The position numbers were made by a program, and so were the translations under genes. The notes beneath the pieces were generated by a model that was given only the letters and a program-made list of their open reading frames with translations, had not been told where the DNA came from and ran no database searches. A stretch of 64,000 nt of DNA from Porphyra umbilicalis (Eukaryota; Rhodophyta; Bangiophyceae; Bangiales; Bangiaceae), in the NCBI GenBank assembly GCA_002049455.2, contig KV918826.1, positions 1 through 64,000 of the forward strand, written 5' to 3'. Positions 54,638-64,000 of this stretch are shown here, piece by piece; positions within the stretch are counted from its first letter, which is position 1; every line of letters starts with the position of its first letter.

Positions 54638-55405
54638 TGTAGTGGTTTCTGCCCGCAAAGCCGACGGGGCACCGCCCCGCCAGGGAACCCAGCACAGGAT
54701 GTGGAGCGAAACAAAGGAGTAAGAACACAAACGCCTGGATCACAGGGCGCGGAGCGCACCAGAACGCCGGAACTAACGCAAACGCAACGCTGATTTATTC
54801 GAGTACGCACGATGACCCCAAAGCATACACTCATATACCCTCAGAAACAAGACGCAGGACGTGCACAATCCCGACCTAGGAAAAGACGGTCGTAGGGGGG
54901 CCGGGGCCCGGCGGGCCACGGTCCCTGATGCGGGGTCCTGGTGGCCCCTGCCACGGATCAAGGGACCCCCTTCCACTGGAAGAGAGATATGGTCCCTGGA
55001 TTTAAGCCAGCTTGGACTGAAATTGCCCAATACATCACTAGGGACTCATCCCCAGATTTTCAAGTCTCCGATCGAAGTCCTCGTGGGATATCGACAGTGG
55101 CCGAGATCTAATCTCGGCCCCGGGTTTTTTCCCCGGTCAAAGGAGCTTCCACAAGCTTCCGGGCCCCTCTAGGGGGCCCGGATCGAGGGGTCGCGTGGCC
55201 CCTCGTCCGCGTCAGGCCCTGCCCCCTCTGCCTCTGGGGGAGGGGAATGTAAGCCTCGGGGGCGGCCCTAAGCGCCACCTGGCATGCGCCCCAAAGGGGC
55301 GCCGCACACCGCTCCCTCTAGGGGCATTGCGTGTGTGCTCGCGGCCCCTCCCCCGGCTCATGCCGGGGGGATCGCGTCATCAGAGGAGAGGGGGTTTCCC
55401 CCACA
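54638..55405 (-). repeat. 5' LTR of the 22-kb element
   Basis: 768 bases. On the plus side the LTR ends CCCCCACA and is followed by target duplication GTTTG at 55406-55410. Confidence 0.93.
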
Positions 55406-55410
55406 GTTTG

Positions 55411-55839
55411 CTGTGTTGTTGTCTAGGGATTAAATGGGCTCGCGTTATTGTTTGTGGCCTTTTCGTACTGGTCCGAGGGCGCATCCCCCTCTCGCTCTCA
55501 GCGAGTATGTTATGTGCATTGTGGAACGGGCCATGAGAAACGTTGTCGACAAAGATGCGGTGCACTCAAGTGCGGGGACTCCGCTTTGAGTCCTAAGCAA
55601 AAGCTCTCAGACCAGGTGGCAAAGAAAGAAACAACAGCGAGAGTGCTTTGAGTCTTCAGGCGACACAGCAGCAGCCACGTGAACGAGCCAGAGGACAAAA
55701 AGAACGTGCAAAAGAGCGAGGACGCCAGACGAGAGCAGCACCAGCGGTGACGAGCGCATAAAGAATGGGGGGGGCGCGGCGCCGGCGCCGGCCTCGACGG
55801 CGGCGGTGGGGGGGAGGGGCGCGGATCGCGGTGGCGGCG
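55411..55839. other. No gene seen; GC-rich transition into old repeat
   Basis: Flank of the LTR element. G-rich from 55765. No domain. Confidence 0.35.
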
Positions 55840-56445
55840 GTGGCGGGGAGGGGGGGGGTAACGGATCGCGGTGGCGACGTCTATTGTGCTTCTCACAAAA
55901 ACTGGATCGGCAACATCCGCTTCAGCATCATGAACCGCCCCCTGAGCCAATGAAACAGTGATTTTGCAACGGAAGCTGATGCACCGAGGTCCAGTTTTTG
56001 CGAGAAGCACAATACCGGATCGACGACGCCGTCGTCCGGTCGACATATGCGCCCGGCTTGAAACAACTTTCCGAATGCAACTTTGAGCGACCGAGAACTG
56101 GCCCATGATCTCGACCGTCGGGCCATCGTTCAGGGATCAAAGCAAGATCAAGATATGCGATTCCCGATGATTTTGCTATGGACTTGCCATCGTCCCAAAA
56201 TAGCGCGCAAGAGGAGATCTGCTGGTCTCTATCATAGAGACCGTAGATGATTCACCTCGCACTCGGCCGTCAGCCCAATTGGCCGACGGGCCCGCCTCCG
56301 CGCTCTGAACATTCAAACGGGACGTGTGACCCCTGGCACGCCCCCCAGCGGGAGACCAGCCAGATTGGCGGATGGGCCCGGCTCCACGATGTGGGGAGCC
56401 AGAAAGAGCGATGGAGGGCTCATCGCTGTCATGTGCTGCCTGGTG
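55840..56445. repeat. Old repeat, right copy (inverted relative to 31937-33075)
   Basis: It carries the blocks listed for the left copy in reverse-complement order. It contains the TA-flanked MITE 55884-56012, and lacks the 680-bp element of the left copy. Confidence 0.75.
55884..56012 (+). mobile_element. 129-bp TA-flanked MITE, copy 1
   Basis: Ends TTGTGCTTCTCACAAAAACT and the complementary AGTTTTTGCGAGAAGCACAA lie between TA dinucleotides (55882-55883 and 56013-56014). The left old repeat keeps the empty site with a single TA (CGGTAGAC near 33030), which proves the TA duplication. Tc1/mariner-type mobilisation is the likely cause. Confidence 0.85.
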
Positions 56446-56566
56446 TGTAGAGCAGCCCGCGTCTGATGAGGCCATTCCCAAAAAAGGTGAAGGATTCCGA
56501 CGGCACGAACCCGCTGAGTCGTGACCTTCCTCCACGCTATTCGTGAGCCGGTGACAAGTGGGGTAT
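56446..56566. other. No feature seen
   Basis: Short spacer. Confidence 0.3.
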
Positions 56567-57496
56567 CTATTGCTGATCCCCCAATTTTGTCCTGGTGGAC
56601 GGAGACTGACTTGCGGACGGACCCTCTCCACTAATCAGATGCGCCCCTGGGACTGACTTGGTGCTCCTCATTGCTTACATGTGCCCATACAGCCTGGAAA
56701 TTAACATCAGCTCCTCTTTTTTTCTACACTTCTAGCAAGGAGACAGTAGAAATTCCCGAGATCTCGCGTGGGTAGCTTGCTCCGTGCCAAGAAAATCGGA
56801 TCAAGCGGCAGCAAACATCAGTTCTGGTGGATGCAAGGTCCTGCCACCGAATGCGGGCTTTCTATTGGCTTTGATGCCTTCTTACTGTCGTTTTAGACCA
56901 ATAGAGTGCTTTTATTCACAGTCAGTCTCTGTCTCTTGTCCCTCAGGACAACATTCGGTGATCAGCAATATTGAAGGCGCTTTCTCGTTGGTCCACCACA
57001 TTACCGACAAAGTGGGCAGTGCCTCTTAGACCCTCGCCCCAATGAAGGCGCAGAGCCGTGGGAACTAATGAGGCAACAATTTGCCGGCCTGGGCGATAGT
57101 GCCCACCACGTGTGAACGCGGGCGACATTCTGGAGCCATGTCTGCAATGGACCTGCCACGAACGCCGAAGCCGGGCGCGGCGTCGGCTGTCCCCGAAAGT
57201 TTGTTTCAGAAATTTCAAGACCCTCACGAGAGGGTCCCCCGCGACCGCTGGGCGTCTCCTGGAATCGTGGATTGGTCACGTTCAAGGGATTTTCGAGAGC
57301 GCCTGTCCAAAATTGAGAGCGTTGCATCGCAAAAGAGGCACATGTGAGATTATTTCGACATGGTGTCGAGGGCACTATTGATCCCGCCGGAGTGCTAGGT
57401 TTTTTGTGGAACGACTGTATAGACCAATGGTTGGCCTGTTTTACAAAGCAGTCCCGGTCTTGACCGATGAGGACGAAATTGGGGGATCAGCAATAG
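56567..57496. mobile_element. 930-bp element with CTATTGCTGATCCCCCAATT ends
   Basis: The left end CTATTGCTGATCCCCCAATT (56567) is mirrored at the right (to 57496), and both arms continue with a GTCC-type word. The same ends occur at 51745-52188. No target duplication is obvious and there is no transposase. Internal ORFs (for example 57081-57347) have no domain. Confidence 0.65.
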
Positions 57497-57543
57497 TTTT
57501 GGTTTTTCTTCTGGAAAGCCAGTGAAGGCGTCACACGTTGTTA

Positions 57544-57672
57544 TTGTGCTTCTCATAAAAACTGGACCTCGGTGCATCAGCTTTCGTTGCAAAATCACTG
57601 TTTCATTGGCTCAGGGGGCGGTTCATGATGCTGAAGCGGATGTTGCGGATCCAGTTTTTGTGGGAAGCACAG
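57544..57672 (-). mobile_element. 129-bp TA-flanked MITE, copy 2
   Basis: Same length and family as 55884-56012 but inverted. It is flanked by TA at 57542-57543 and 57673-57674. Confidence 0.85.
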
Positions 57673-57674
57673 TA

Positions 57675-58018
57675 ACACGTAGCCATTGGGTTGTTCTGTT
57701 GGATCAATTGGTGAAGATGCCGTTAGATTTGGCGTGTCGTTTGCAGTGCAGGTGTCAGTGCCTCAGCTGCGCAGTGGTGACGAAACCGTCGGCGCACAGA
57801 AGCGCGGTTTTGCCCGATTTTCTTGTGTCACAGCTTGCGCAACGGCGTGTTCTCCACAGGATGTTGATGGGGGTGTCGTACACACGCTCGTTGCAGCTCG
57901 ATTCCTCGATGGTGGCTCGTGGCATGACATGGAATTCGCCTTATATCTCCCAGGCTTATAACACACGATGACCAATCGACATTCAGGATGCAACAAGAAG
58001 CCACCCAATGAGCACGCA
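57675..58018. other. No gene seen
   Basis: Normal-complexity DNA; a 149-codon ORF crosses the MITE and is a shadow. Confidence 0.3.
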
Positions 58019-58021
58019 TGA

Positions 58022-58189
58022 GGGTCATTCTACACCAGCCCGAACGCCCCGAACGTCCGAACGCTGAACGGCCATATCGAAATTCCATTGGGCGACGTGG
58101 CCTCGGCTGGGATGCTTGGCCAATGAAATGTCAATATGGCCGTTCAGCGTTCGGACGTTCGGGGCGTTCGGGCTGGTGTAGAATGACCC
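58022..58189. mobile_element. 168-bp Tourist-like MITE
   Basis: Arms of 56 bases (57 counting the duplicated edge) are perfect inverted repeats, starting GGGTCATTCTACACCAGCCC. The 3-base flank TGA occurs on both sides (58019-58021 and 58190-58192). A GGG start plus a 3-base duplication fits PIF/Harbinger mobilisation. Perfect arms suggest a young copy. Confidence 0.8.
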
Positions 58190-58192
58190 TGA

Positions 58193-60591
58193 CTCGCAGA
58201 CGGATTGCACGGAACCGACGACATGGAAGAGCACACGAGGGCGCGGGACCTTCTTGTTGCAGAGGGCCGCCGAGGACGTCAGCATTTCAGGGATGCTGCC
58301 GTCGACCGCCGCGATCGACGCCGTGCTCGGGGGTGGTGCCACCCACCACACTCCCGACTCCTCCGACGCCAAGTTGCTGCCGGAGAAATTGGAGGAGGAC
58401 CTGATGATGGGGCAGGTTTTTCTGGCGCGTTTGCACACCCCGGCGCTCCTCCCGTGAGCTGCTCGTGACGGTGTCTTGTAGCCGGATATGGCGCAGGCTG
58501 TATCGCGTCTACGCCACTCTCTTCATTGTGCGTTGATTGAGCGTGACGGTGGTGGGGGAGGGGTAGTTGTGCGATCGAGCCTGCGTGGAGGAGAAGGTCT
58601 ATCGAGTTCTGTTAGCTCTGTTCCCTTCTCTTTCTCTCGACCGGACACGTCGACAGTGGAATATGTCGCCTAGACCCTTTTTGGCCCCCCCCTTTTTTTT
58701 CTTTCTTTTTTTTCTTTCTGGCAGCTGACCGTGGAGATTTCCACACCCAGAGCGCGTGCATTGTTTTTTCATCGACCCGTTCACACGCCTGCCGCAAGCC
58801 TTCCTCATGCGTTCTTGCGGCGCTTGCGACATGTCCTTCTGAAGCGCAGTCTTGCAGAATAAAAATGTGTGCGTCGACGACCACATTGTGCGCCCAGTCG
58901 AGACGCTTCGTGTGATCTGATTTTTACATCGGTTGAAAATGCACGACACCGTTGTAAGAGCAGTTGTGTCGAAAATCGCTCTTTTTGACATCACGACAGG
59001 GGTGCTTGCAATTTCTTGCCATCCATATAAGCCCAAAATCGAGGTTGTGTGCGCCCACGGTTTAGTCACCACTGCGCTGGTGCACGCGTGACTTCTGCCT
59101 GTGGCGGTTGACTCCAATCCAAAAGCCCTGCGATGGTCAGAGCATTTGCACCAACGGAGTGAGGCCGGGCGCGAGGTATCAAATGCACCCCGCGAGGGGT
59201 CGCTGCGCACGACTCGCAGTGACCCTCCGCCGTCTGTAAGTCTGTTTAGTGCGCTTGGCGACGGGGGCCTCCACACACGTTTCGCATGTGTGGCCCCCGT
59301 CGGTTGGGATGGCGACCTCGACGCGACACCATGTGGACTGTGAAGCGCTCTACGTGTCTGCCACGGGCATTGCATGTGCCGCCACCGTGGCACGGATGCG
59401 CTGATTGGCTGCAGCTCTCTGGCCCAAGGAGTCTCGAGATCGATGCAGCATGGGCCTGCCAGGAGCGCAGCGGCCGCACGGCGGCCGCACTGCGGCGCGG
59501 CGCGTCGAAGAGACAAAAACGACACTTCGATCCGTCACACCCATGGCCGTCCTTGGGCGTTTCAGCACCCCACCCATCGATACGCGGCAGGGAGAGTGGG
59601 TGACCGGGCCGTCGACGGAGCAGAGAGTCCGCCGCCACCCGCCATCTGAGGGCCCAGGGAGCGCGTGGGGCGGCGTGGGAGCGGACCCGCGCGGCGGCGA
59701 GCACACGCGCGCCGCCGCCGTGGTGGGTGCGGCACGGAGGAGCCGCGGACATCACCAGCCCCCCCCCCTAACGCGCAGGGTTCTCGCCGTGTGTGCATGG
59801 TGACATAAACAGTAGGGGGAGGCGGGGCAAGTGCGCCTCACGAGGCTGCGCCCACGGGCCCACATCCGCACGTCGGTCCAAGTGGCACCCCGCCACAGAC
59901 TGCACACCGGCTGTAGCCAAGCCTGGCGTGGCCGGACCCTTGCACCAGCAATGAGGCTTTCGGCACTGCTGAGCGCGTCCAAGGGGGAGGGGGTTGGAGT
60001 TTATCGTACCTGGCAGCGGCATCAGAGTGCCGCGAGATCCCTAAAAGTGAACCAGAGAGCGTGCGAGCCCACCGTTACCGACGCGCTCTTGTCGAACGGG
60101 ACATCACACTGACTGGTCGCCCGGGTGACTGGCCTTGGAGACGGCCAAAGAAGCACAGAAACAAACTGCGTGGTGCGGACGCTGCGCTGTCATGCGGATG
60201 CTCTGGTATATTAAAAGTTCTGTCTCTTGCTGGCTGACCCCATGGCCTGGACGAAGCATTGCGGGCAACACCTGCACAAAGACACTCCAAAGTCGCGCGG
60301 CTTGACTGATACCCCGTACGCGACCCGCTTATTGGGCTCAGTGTGTCCTTTCCCACCAGCCCATCCGTGTCACACTGCGCCTTTGGCTCATGCACGACGA
60401 CACACGAGGTCCGTGCGCAGTTCAGGCCAGGACGCTCGTGTACGGACGGCATTGTGTCTATTCGGCAGCGCGTGGGCGGGTCCATGATGGCGGTGTGTCG
60501 TGCGCAGCCCTGTTCTCCGCAGCCCCCACAAGAGCCGCCTGTGTAGGAAGAACGATGGTCCATGACCAATACGACAAACGGCATACGGCAT
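58193..60591. other. No recognisable gene
   Basis: A 68-codon ORF at 58254-58457 (MLQRAAEDVSISGMLPSTAA) looks protein-like but is unassigned. A pyrimidine-rich T/C tract lies at 58685-58722. Several 90-300-codon ORFs on both strands lack domains. Confidence 0.35.
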
Positions 60592-60670
60592 GCGATACAC
60601 GATACACGATACACGATACACGATACACGATACACGATACACGATACAAGATACAAGATGCACGATGTAC
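60592..60670. repeat. (GATACAC)n heptanucleotide microsatellite
   Basis: GATACAC is repeated perfectly about seven to eight times and then decays to GATACAA and GATGCAC. Confidence 0.9.
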
Positions 60671-60774
60671 GGCGTAAAACAAACAGCCAACTCGTCGCGG
60701 CGCTGCCATTGTCGGGATTGGTCCTACTGTAGAGGCCCTTCTCTTGTCTTGAACTCCTCATTGTCTCCCCCGGC

Positions 60775-62949
60775 TCACTTTTTTTTGCAAAAGGAGTCCA
60801 ATCGACAAACAAACAAGCACGAAAAAGAAAATACACACACGATCATCCCGCCGCGCGCAACACGCCCGTCGGGTGCCGCCACTCGAGAAAACAGGGTGGG
60901 CAGAGCCGGCCAGCACCCATCGTCACCGCTATACACACACTCCCGCACGGGCGGGATGGCCACTGACGAGCAGACGCTGCTCGCGTGCCTCTCACGACCA
61001 GGCCATGCCGGCGCCCGCGGCGGCGCCCCCCCCCCCGCTACTGCTGGCACGGCCGAGGCCGCTGCCGGCGCCGGGGCCCCTCCCCCCCCGGGGCCGGGGC
61101 CCCCGCCACCCCCCTGGTACGCGTCGTGGTGAACGCCCCGCCCGTCGCACACGCGCGTGTGGGCGGCGAGGGTGTCGACGGCGCGGAACTTTCGGCCGCA
61201 GCCGTTGCACACGCGCGGTTGGCACGCATCGTGCATGACACGCAAGTGCTTCTTGAGGTGGTCCCGCTGCTGCCACACGGTCGGGCAGAGTGGGCAGCTA
61301 AATGGGCGCTGCTTGAGGTGTACCACCCGCCGGTGGCGGTTGAGGTTATACCGCTGGGAGAAGCAGCGCCCGCACTCTTGGCAGCGAAAGCGCTCATCGG
61401 CGGCGACTTGGTCGACTGACCGCGCCGGGGAGGCGCGCCCGGCGGGGGACGGGAAGGTCCCGCCGCCGCCGCCGATGCCGTCGCCCATGGTCGTGGCGTC
61501 GCCACCGCCGCTGCCGCTGCCGCCGCCGCCGCCGACTTGGCCAATGTCCCCCATCGACGCGGGCCGCCCGAGCTGCTCGACCCGGTGCGTTGCAAAATGG
61601 CCCGGCGGAGACGACGTCAAGTGCGTTGGGCTGAGGGTAAAGACGCGTCCGTCGACGCCGCCGGCGGCACCGCCAAGAAAGCCGCCGTTGGGCAACGTGC
61701 CCGCCGATTGCGCGTACGGAGAGGCGGGCAGGAACCGCACCGTCCCAAACTCGTCCGCATCGTGGGGGGTCGGGTAGGCCGGCTGGGAGGCCGAAGACCA
61801 CACCGACGCGCCAGAGCGCCTGCCGGTCGGCGGCGGGTGGCCCCCCGCCACCGGCGGCGGCAATCGGCCGCCGCGAAAGGAGGGGAAGCCCCCGCCCGCT
61901 TGCCGCGGCTGGTGTGGCGCCCACCCGGATGGTGCCTCTACGGCCGCGACTGCCGCTGGCAGCGGAAGTGGCGGCGGCGGTGGCGGCGGCGGTGGTGTCG
62001 ATGGCGGCGGCGGCGGGGCCGCCACCCCGAGCGGCTCCGTTGGCAAGGACCCCACGGTTGCCGCCGGCGCGGCGAGCGGGGATAGCCGCGCCGTTGCCAG
62101 CGATGGCAGCAGCACTAGTGGCGCCGGGAGGCACGTCCCTCCGGCCCCCGCCCCCATAGAAGTGTTGTCAACCCGCCGCCCGTGGCCGTGGGAAAAGACA
62201 ACCGTCGTCGGCAGCTGCGCGATGAGCGGCTGGGGCACGGCCCCCACGGTCGACTGGCCGTCGTGCGCCGCGCCCACCAGACCGCCCGCAGAGGAACTGT
62301 CGGCGGGTGGCTTCCAGGCGGGCGTATCCGCCATCGGCTGCTGGGCCGGCGGCACCCACCCACCATCACGCTGGGGCGGCGCCGCTGCCAGCGCGTCGAC
62401 GGGGCGTGGCCCGTGACTGACGCCGCCCGCAGCCGCGGTGGCCGCGGTGGCGGTGGCGGCGGCGGCAGCGGCAGCAGCGGCGACGGCGGCGGGGGCGGGG
62501 AGCCCCCAACCGCCCCGCGGCCGCCCCCCAGGTGAGGAGTCCGGCGACTCGGCCGGCGACCGCGACGAATCCCCAAACGGCGCCGCCGGCCATCCGCCCG
62601 ACGACCGCGACGCGGCGGTGCGGCGCGACGACTCGGCGGTGCGGCGCGAGTCGGCGGTTCGCCTCGATTCGGCGGCGGCGGCGGCGGCGGGGGCGGGGGC
62701 GGCGGCGAGCGCGGCGAGCGCGGCGGGTGGCAACGCTGAGGCGGCGGCGGCGGCGGCGGCGGCGGCGCCCCCTTCACTGGCGGCGCCCGTGCCGTCGCCG
62801 ACGGCCGCTGCGTCGCCACTGCCGGCGGGTGCGGCGGGCGGCGGCCCGACGGCGCCGTGACCGACGAGGAAGCGGGTGAATGGCCGCATCGTGCCGGCGC
62901 TCGAGGGGGAAGGGAGGGCGGCGGACGGGTGCTTCCGCACGGATAGCAT
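60775..62949 (-). CDS. C2H2 zinc-finger protein, probable transcription factor
   Basis: 724 codons from ATG 62949 (MLSVRKHPSAALPS). The frame stays open to 63309, but that part is a C/G tandem shadow and includes a G23 run, so the inner ATG is preferred. MRPFTRFLVG at residue 20 is another candidate. The N-terminal two thirds are Ala/Gly/Pro/Ser low complexity with short motifs (FGTVRFLPASPYA). Near residues 515-600 are three fingers: CQECGRCFSQRYNLNRHRRVVH would extend past my quoting limit, so key positions are two CX2CX12HX4H fingers (61395-61317 and 61300-61222) and one CX2C...HX3C finger (61215-61150). These bind DNA in this family. The C-terminal 60 residues may be untranslated sequence read through. 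Confidence 0.75.
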   Translation of the reverse strand: MLSVRKHPSAALPSPSSAGTMRPFTRFLVGHGAVGPPPAAPAGSGDAAAVGDGTGAASEGGAAAAAAAAASALPPAALAALAAAPAPAAAAAAESRRTADSRRTAESSRRTAASRSSGGWPAAPFGDSSRSPAESPDSSPGGRPRGGWGLPAPAAVAAAAAAAAATATAATAAAGGVSHGPRPVDALAAAPPQRDGGWVPPAQQPMADTPAWKPPADSSSAGGLVGAAHDGQSTVGAVPQPLIAQLPTTVVFSHGHGRRVDNTSMGAGAGGTCLPAPLVLLPSLATARLSPLAAPAATVGSLPTEPLGVAAPPPPPSTPPPPPPPPPLPLPAAVAAVEAPSGWAPHQPRQAGGGFPSFRGGRLPPPVAGGHPPPTGRRSGASVWSSASQPAYPTPHDADEFGTVRFLPASPYAQSAGTLPNGGFLGGAAGGVDGRVFTLSPTHLTSSPPGHFATHRVEQLGRPASMGDIGQVGGGGGSGSGGGDATTMGDGIGGGGGTFPSPAGRASPARSVDQVAADERFRCQECGRCFSQRYNLNRHRRVVHLKQRPFSCPLCPTVWQQRDHLKKHLRVMHDACQPRVCNGCGRKFRAVDTLAAHTRVCDGRGVHHDAYQGGGGGPGPGGGGAPAPAAASAVPAVAGGGAPPRAPAWPGRERHASSVCSSVAIPPVRECVYSGDDGCWPALPTLFSRVAAPDGRVARGGMIVCVFSFSCLFVCRLDSFCKKK

Positions 62950-64000
62950 GCAGCTAGCGTCGGAAGGCAGGGAGCGGAGGGGGGGGGGGGGGGGGGGGGG
63001 GTGGCCCGCGGGGGCGTTGGCACCAATCCGCGCGTTGTCGCGGCTGTTTGGTTGGTCTGCACGGCGAGCGTTCACTCCCCCGGCGGTCGGCCTGGCGGTC
63101 AAAAGGCGTCGGCGCGGTAGCGCGGCGGCACGGTGGCGCGGTAGCGCGGCGGCACAGTGGCGCGGTGGCGCGGCGACGCGGCGACGCGGCGACACCGCGA
63201 CGCCGCGGTACGGTAGCGCGGCGGGCGCGGTGGCACAGCGGCGCGGGGGCACAGCGGCGCCGGGGCACGGCGGCGCGGCGGCGGCAGCACCGCGCGTCGG
63301 CGCCGGCACGCGGCGGCTGCCGGGCAGTGGGGCGACATTGGGGCGGGGGCGGTAGCGGCAGTTGCCGCGGCCGTGGTGCCTGCGCTTTTAGGCGCCCGCC
63401 CGAGCCGTCCGCCCGTCGCGAGCACCTCTGTAGGACGGAAGGGGGAGCGCGGGGGGGGGGGGGCGGATCCCCCCGGCCCCGGGCGGATTGCGCAGAGAGA
63501 AGGGGAAGGCTGCCCGCGGCCGCGTGACAGAGTGTTTGGTGAAGCGTTGGCGACGGAAAGGTGGCGTGGAGGCGCCCCCCCCCCCATGTGCCCCGCGTCA
63601 CCCGCCAGCCGCCGCCGCGACCGCGTGACCACCGCGACCTGGCCGCTAACGGGCGGCAGGTGGCAACCGCGCGGTCCACCGATGAGCGGCGGCGTGATTG
63701 GCTCGGCGGGTGCGGGCGCCGCCACGCTGCCCCCCCCGCACCCCCCCCCCCCCCACCGTACTGGTTCTGTCGTGCCAAGCGCGAGCCGAGACGAGGCGCG
63801 GTGGTGGTCCCTGCCGTGCAGGTGGCGGTTGGTGCGGCCAACCGGTCCTGCCGGCGTCGCCACAGCTGGTTCCGCCACGACACACCCAATACCGACTACG
63901 TTGTCCAATCCAAACTAGGCACGCATCTTCCTCTGCCCAATCAAACGTCGGCCTTGTTCGGTGCGACCAACCAAGTGTCGAGCACAACGAAGTGCGGTAC
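62950..64000. other. Upstream region of the zinc-finger gene
   Basis: A run of 23 G lies at about 62979-63001, then GCGCGGCGGCAC-type tandem words to about 63290. Past 63640 complexity is normal, with GATTGG/CCAAT boxes (about 63693, 63900, 63945). No second gene is recognised before the edge. Confidence 0.45.

Larger units (their letters stand above)
33197..55405 (-). mobile_element. Ty3/gypsy-type LTR element on minus strand, 22.2 kb including nested DNA
   Basis: LTRs of 768 bases (33197-33964 and 54638-55405) differ at only about five positions. The outer flanks both read GTTTG (33192-33196 and 55406-55410), a perfect 5-base target duplication, so the two LTRs belong to one insertion. Read on the minus strand: 5' LTR, gag 54462-52393, pol 51818-47902 with chromodomain, a nested block containing two large divergent genes, an antisense ORF 34341-36344, a polypurine tract and the 3' LTR. 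Gag is intact while pol is broken in many places. Confidence 0.9.

Noticed and set aside
60592..60670. Possible telomere-type repeat
   Set aside because: GATACAC does not match known telomere motifs, is short and lies between genes.

Overview
The window looks like nuclear DNA of a GC-rich, transposon-laden eukaryote. There are no bacterial-style operons. Genes have AATAAA signals and possible short introns, proteins carry long Ala/Pro/Gly/Arg tracts, and the mobile DNA is of eukaryotic families (Ty3/gypsy chromoviruses, Mutator-, hAT-, Harbinger-, Tc1/mariner- and pogo-like). Composition and style fit a bangiophyte red alga (Porphyra/Pyropia type), but this is inference; no rRNA, tRNA or organelle marker is present.

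Only the two edges carry recognisable host genes, both on the minus strand: the N-terminal part of a secreted subtilase (S8, proteinase K type) at 1-766, and a C2H2 zinc-finger protein at 60775-62949. Almost everything between is mobile or repetitive.

Layout: 2560-5660, C-rich/G-rich DNA around a 748-bp almost perfect inverted repeat. 5961-10933, three copies of a Mutator-type MITE, one carrying a nested hAT-type MITE, plus a broken Tc1/mariner-like transposase. 11102-13585, a broken pogo/Tigger-like transposase. 14184-22686, an 8.5-kb chromovirus with apparently identical LTRs and target duplication GTACA, whose pol has two stop codons. 23124-26422, a broken Harbinger transposase converging on a second ORF that may be its partner. 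26399-31900, tandem repeats, a 1.16-kb TIR-bounded relic and a truncated second copy of the chromovirus. 33197-55405, a 22-kb LTR element on the minus strand (768-bp LTRs, target duplication GTTTG) with intact gag, heavily broken pol, an intact 667-codon antisense ORF next to its 3' LTR, and a large nested block. 55406-60670, small MITEs and relics.

The most unusual content is inside the 22-kb element: two divergent, paralogous large genes (40432-43881 minus and 44480-47832 plus). Their order of Asp, Asp, CX2C, HX4H and Glu motifs resembles RAG1/Transib transposases. Each is interrupted by one TGA where the paralogue or context has Arg. The second unusual item is the intact antisense ORF of the host retroelement.
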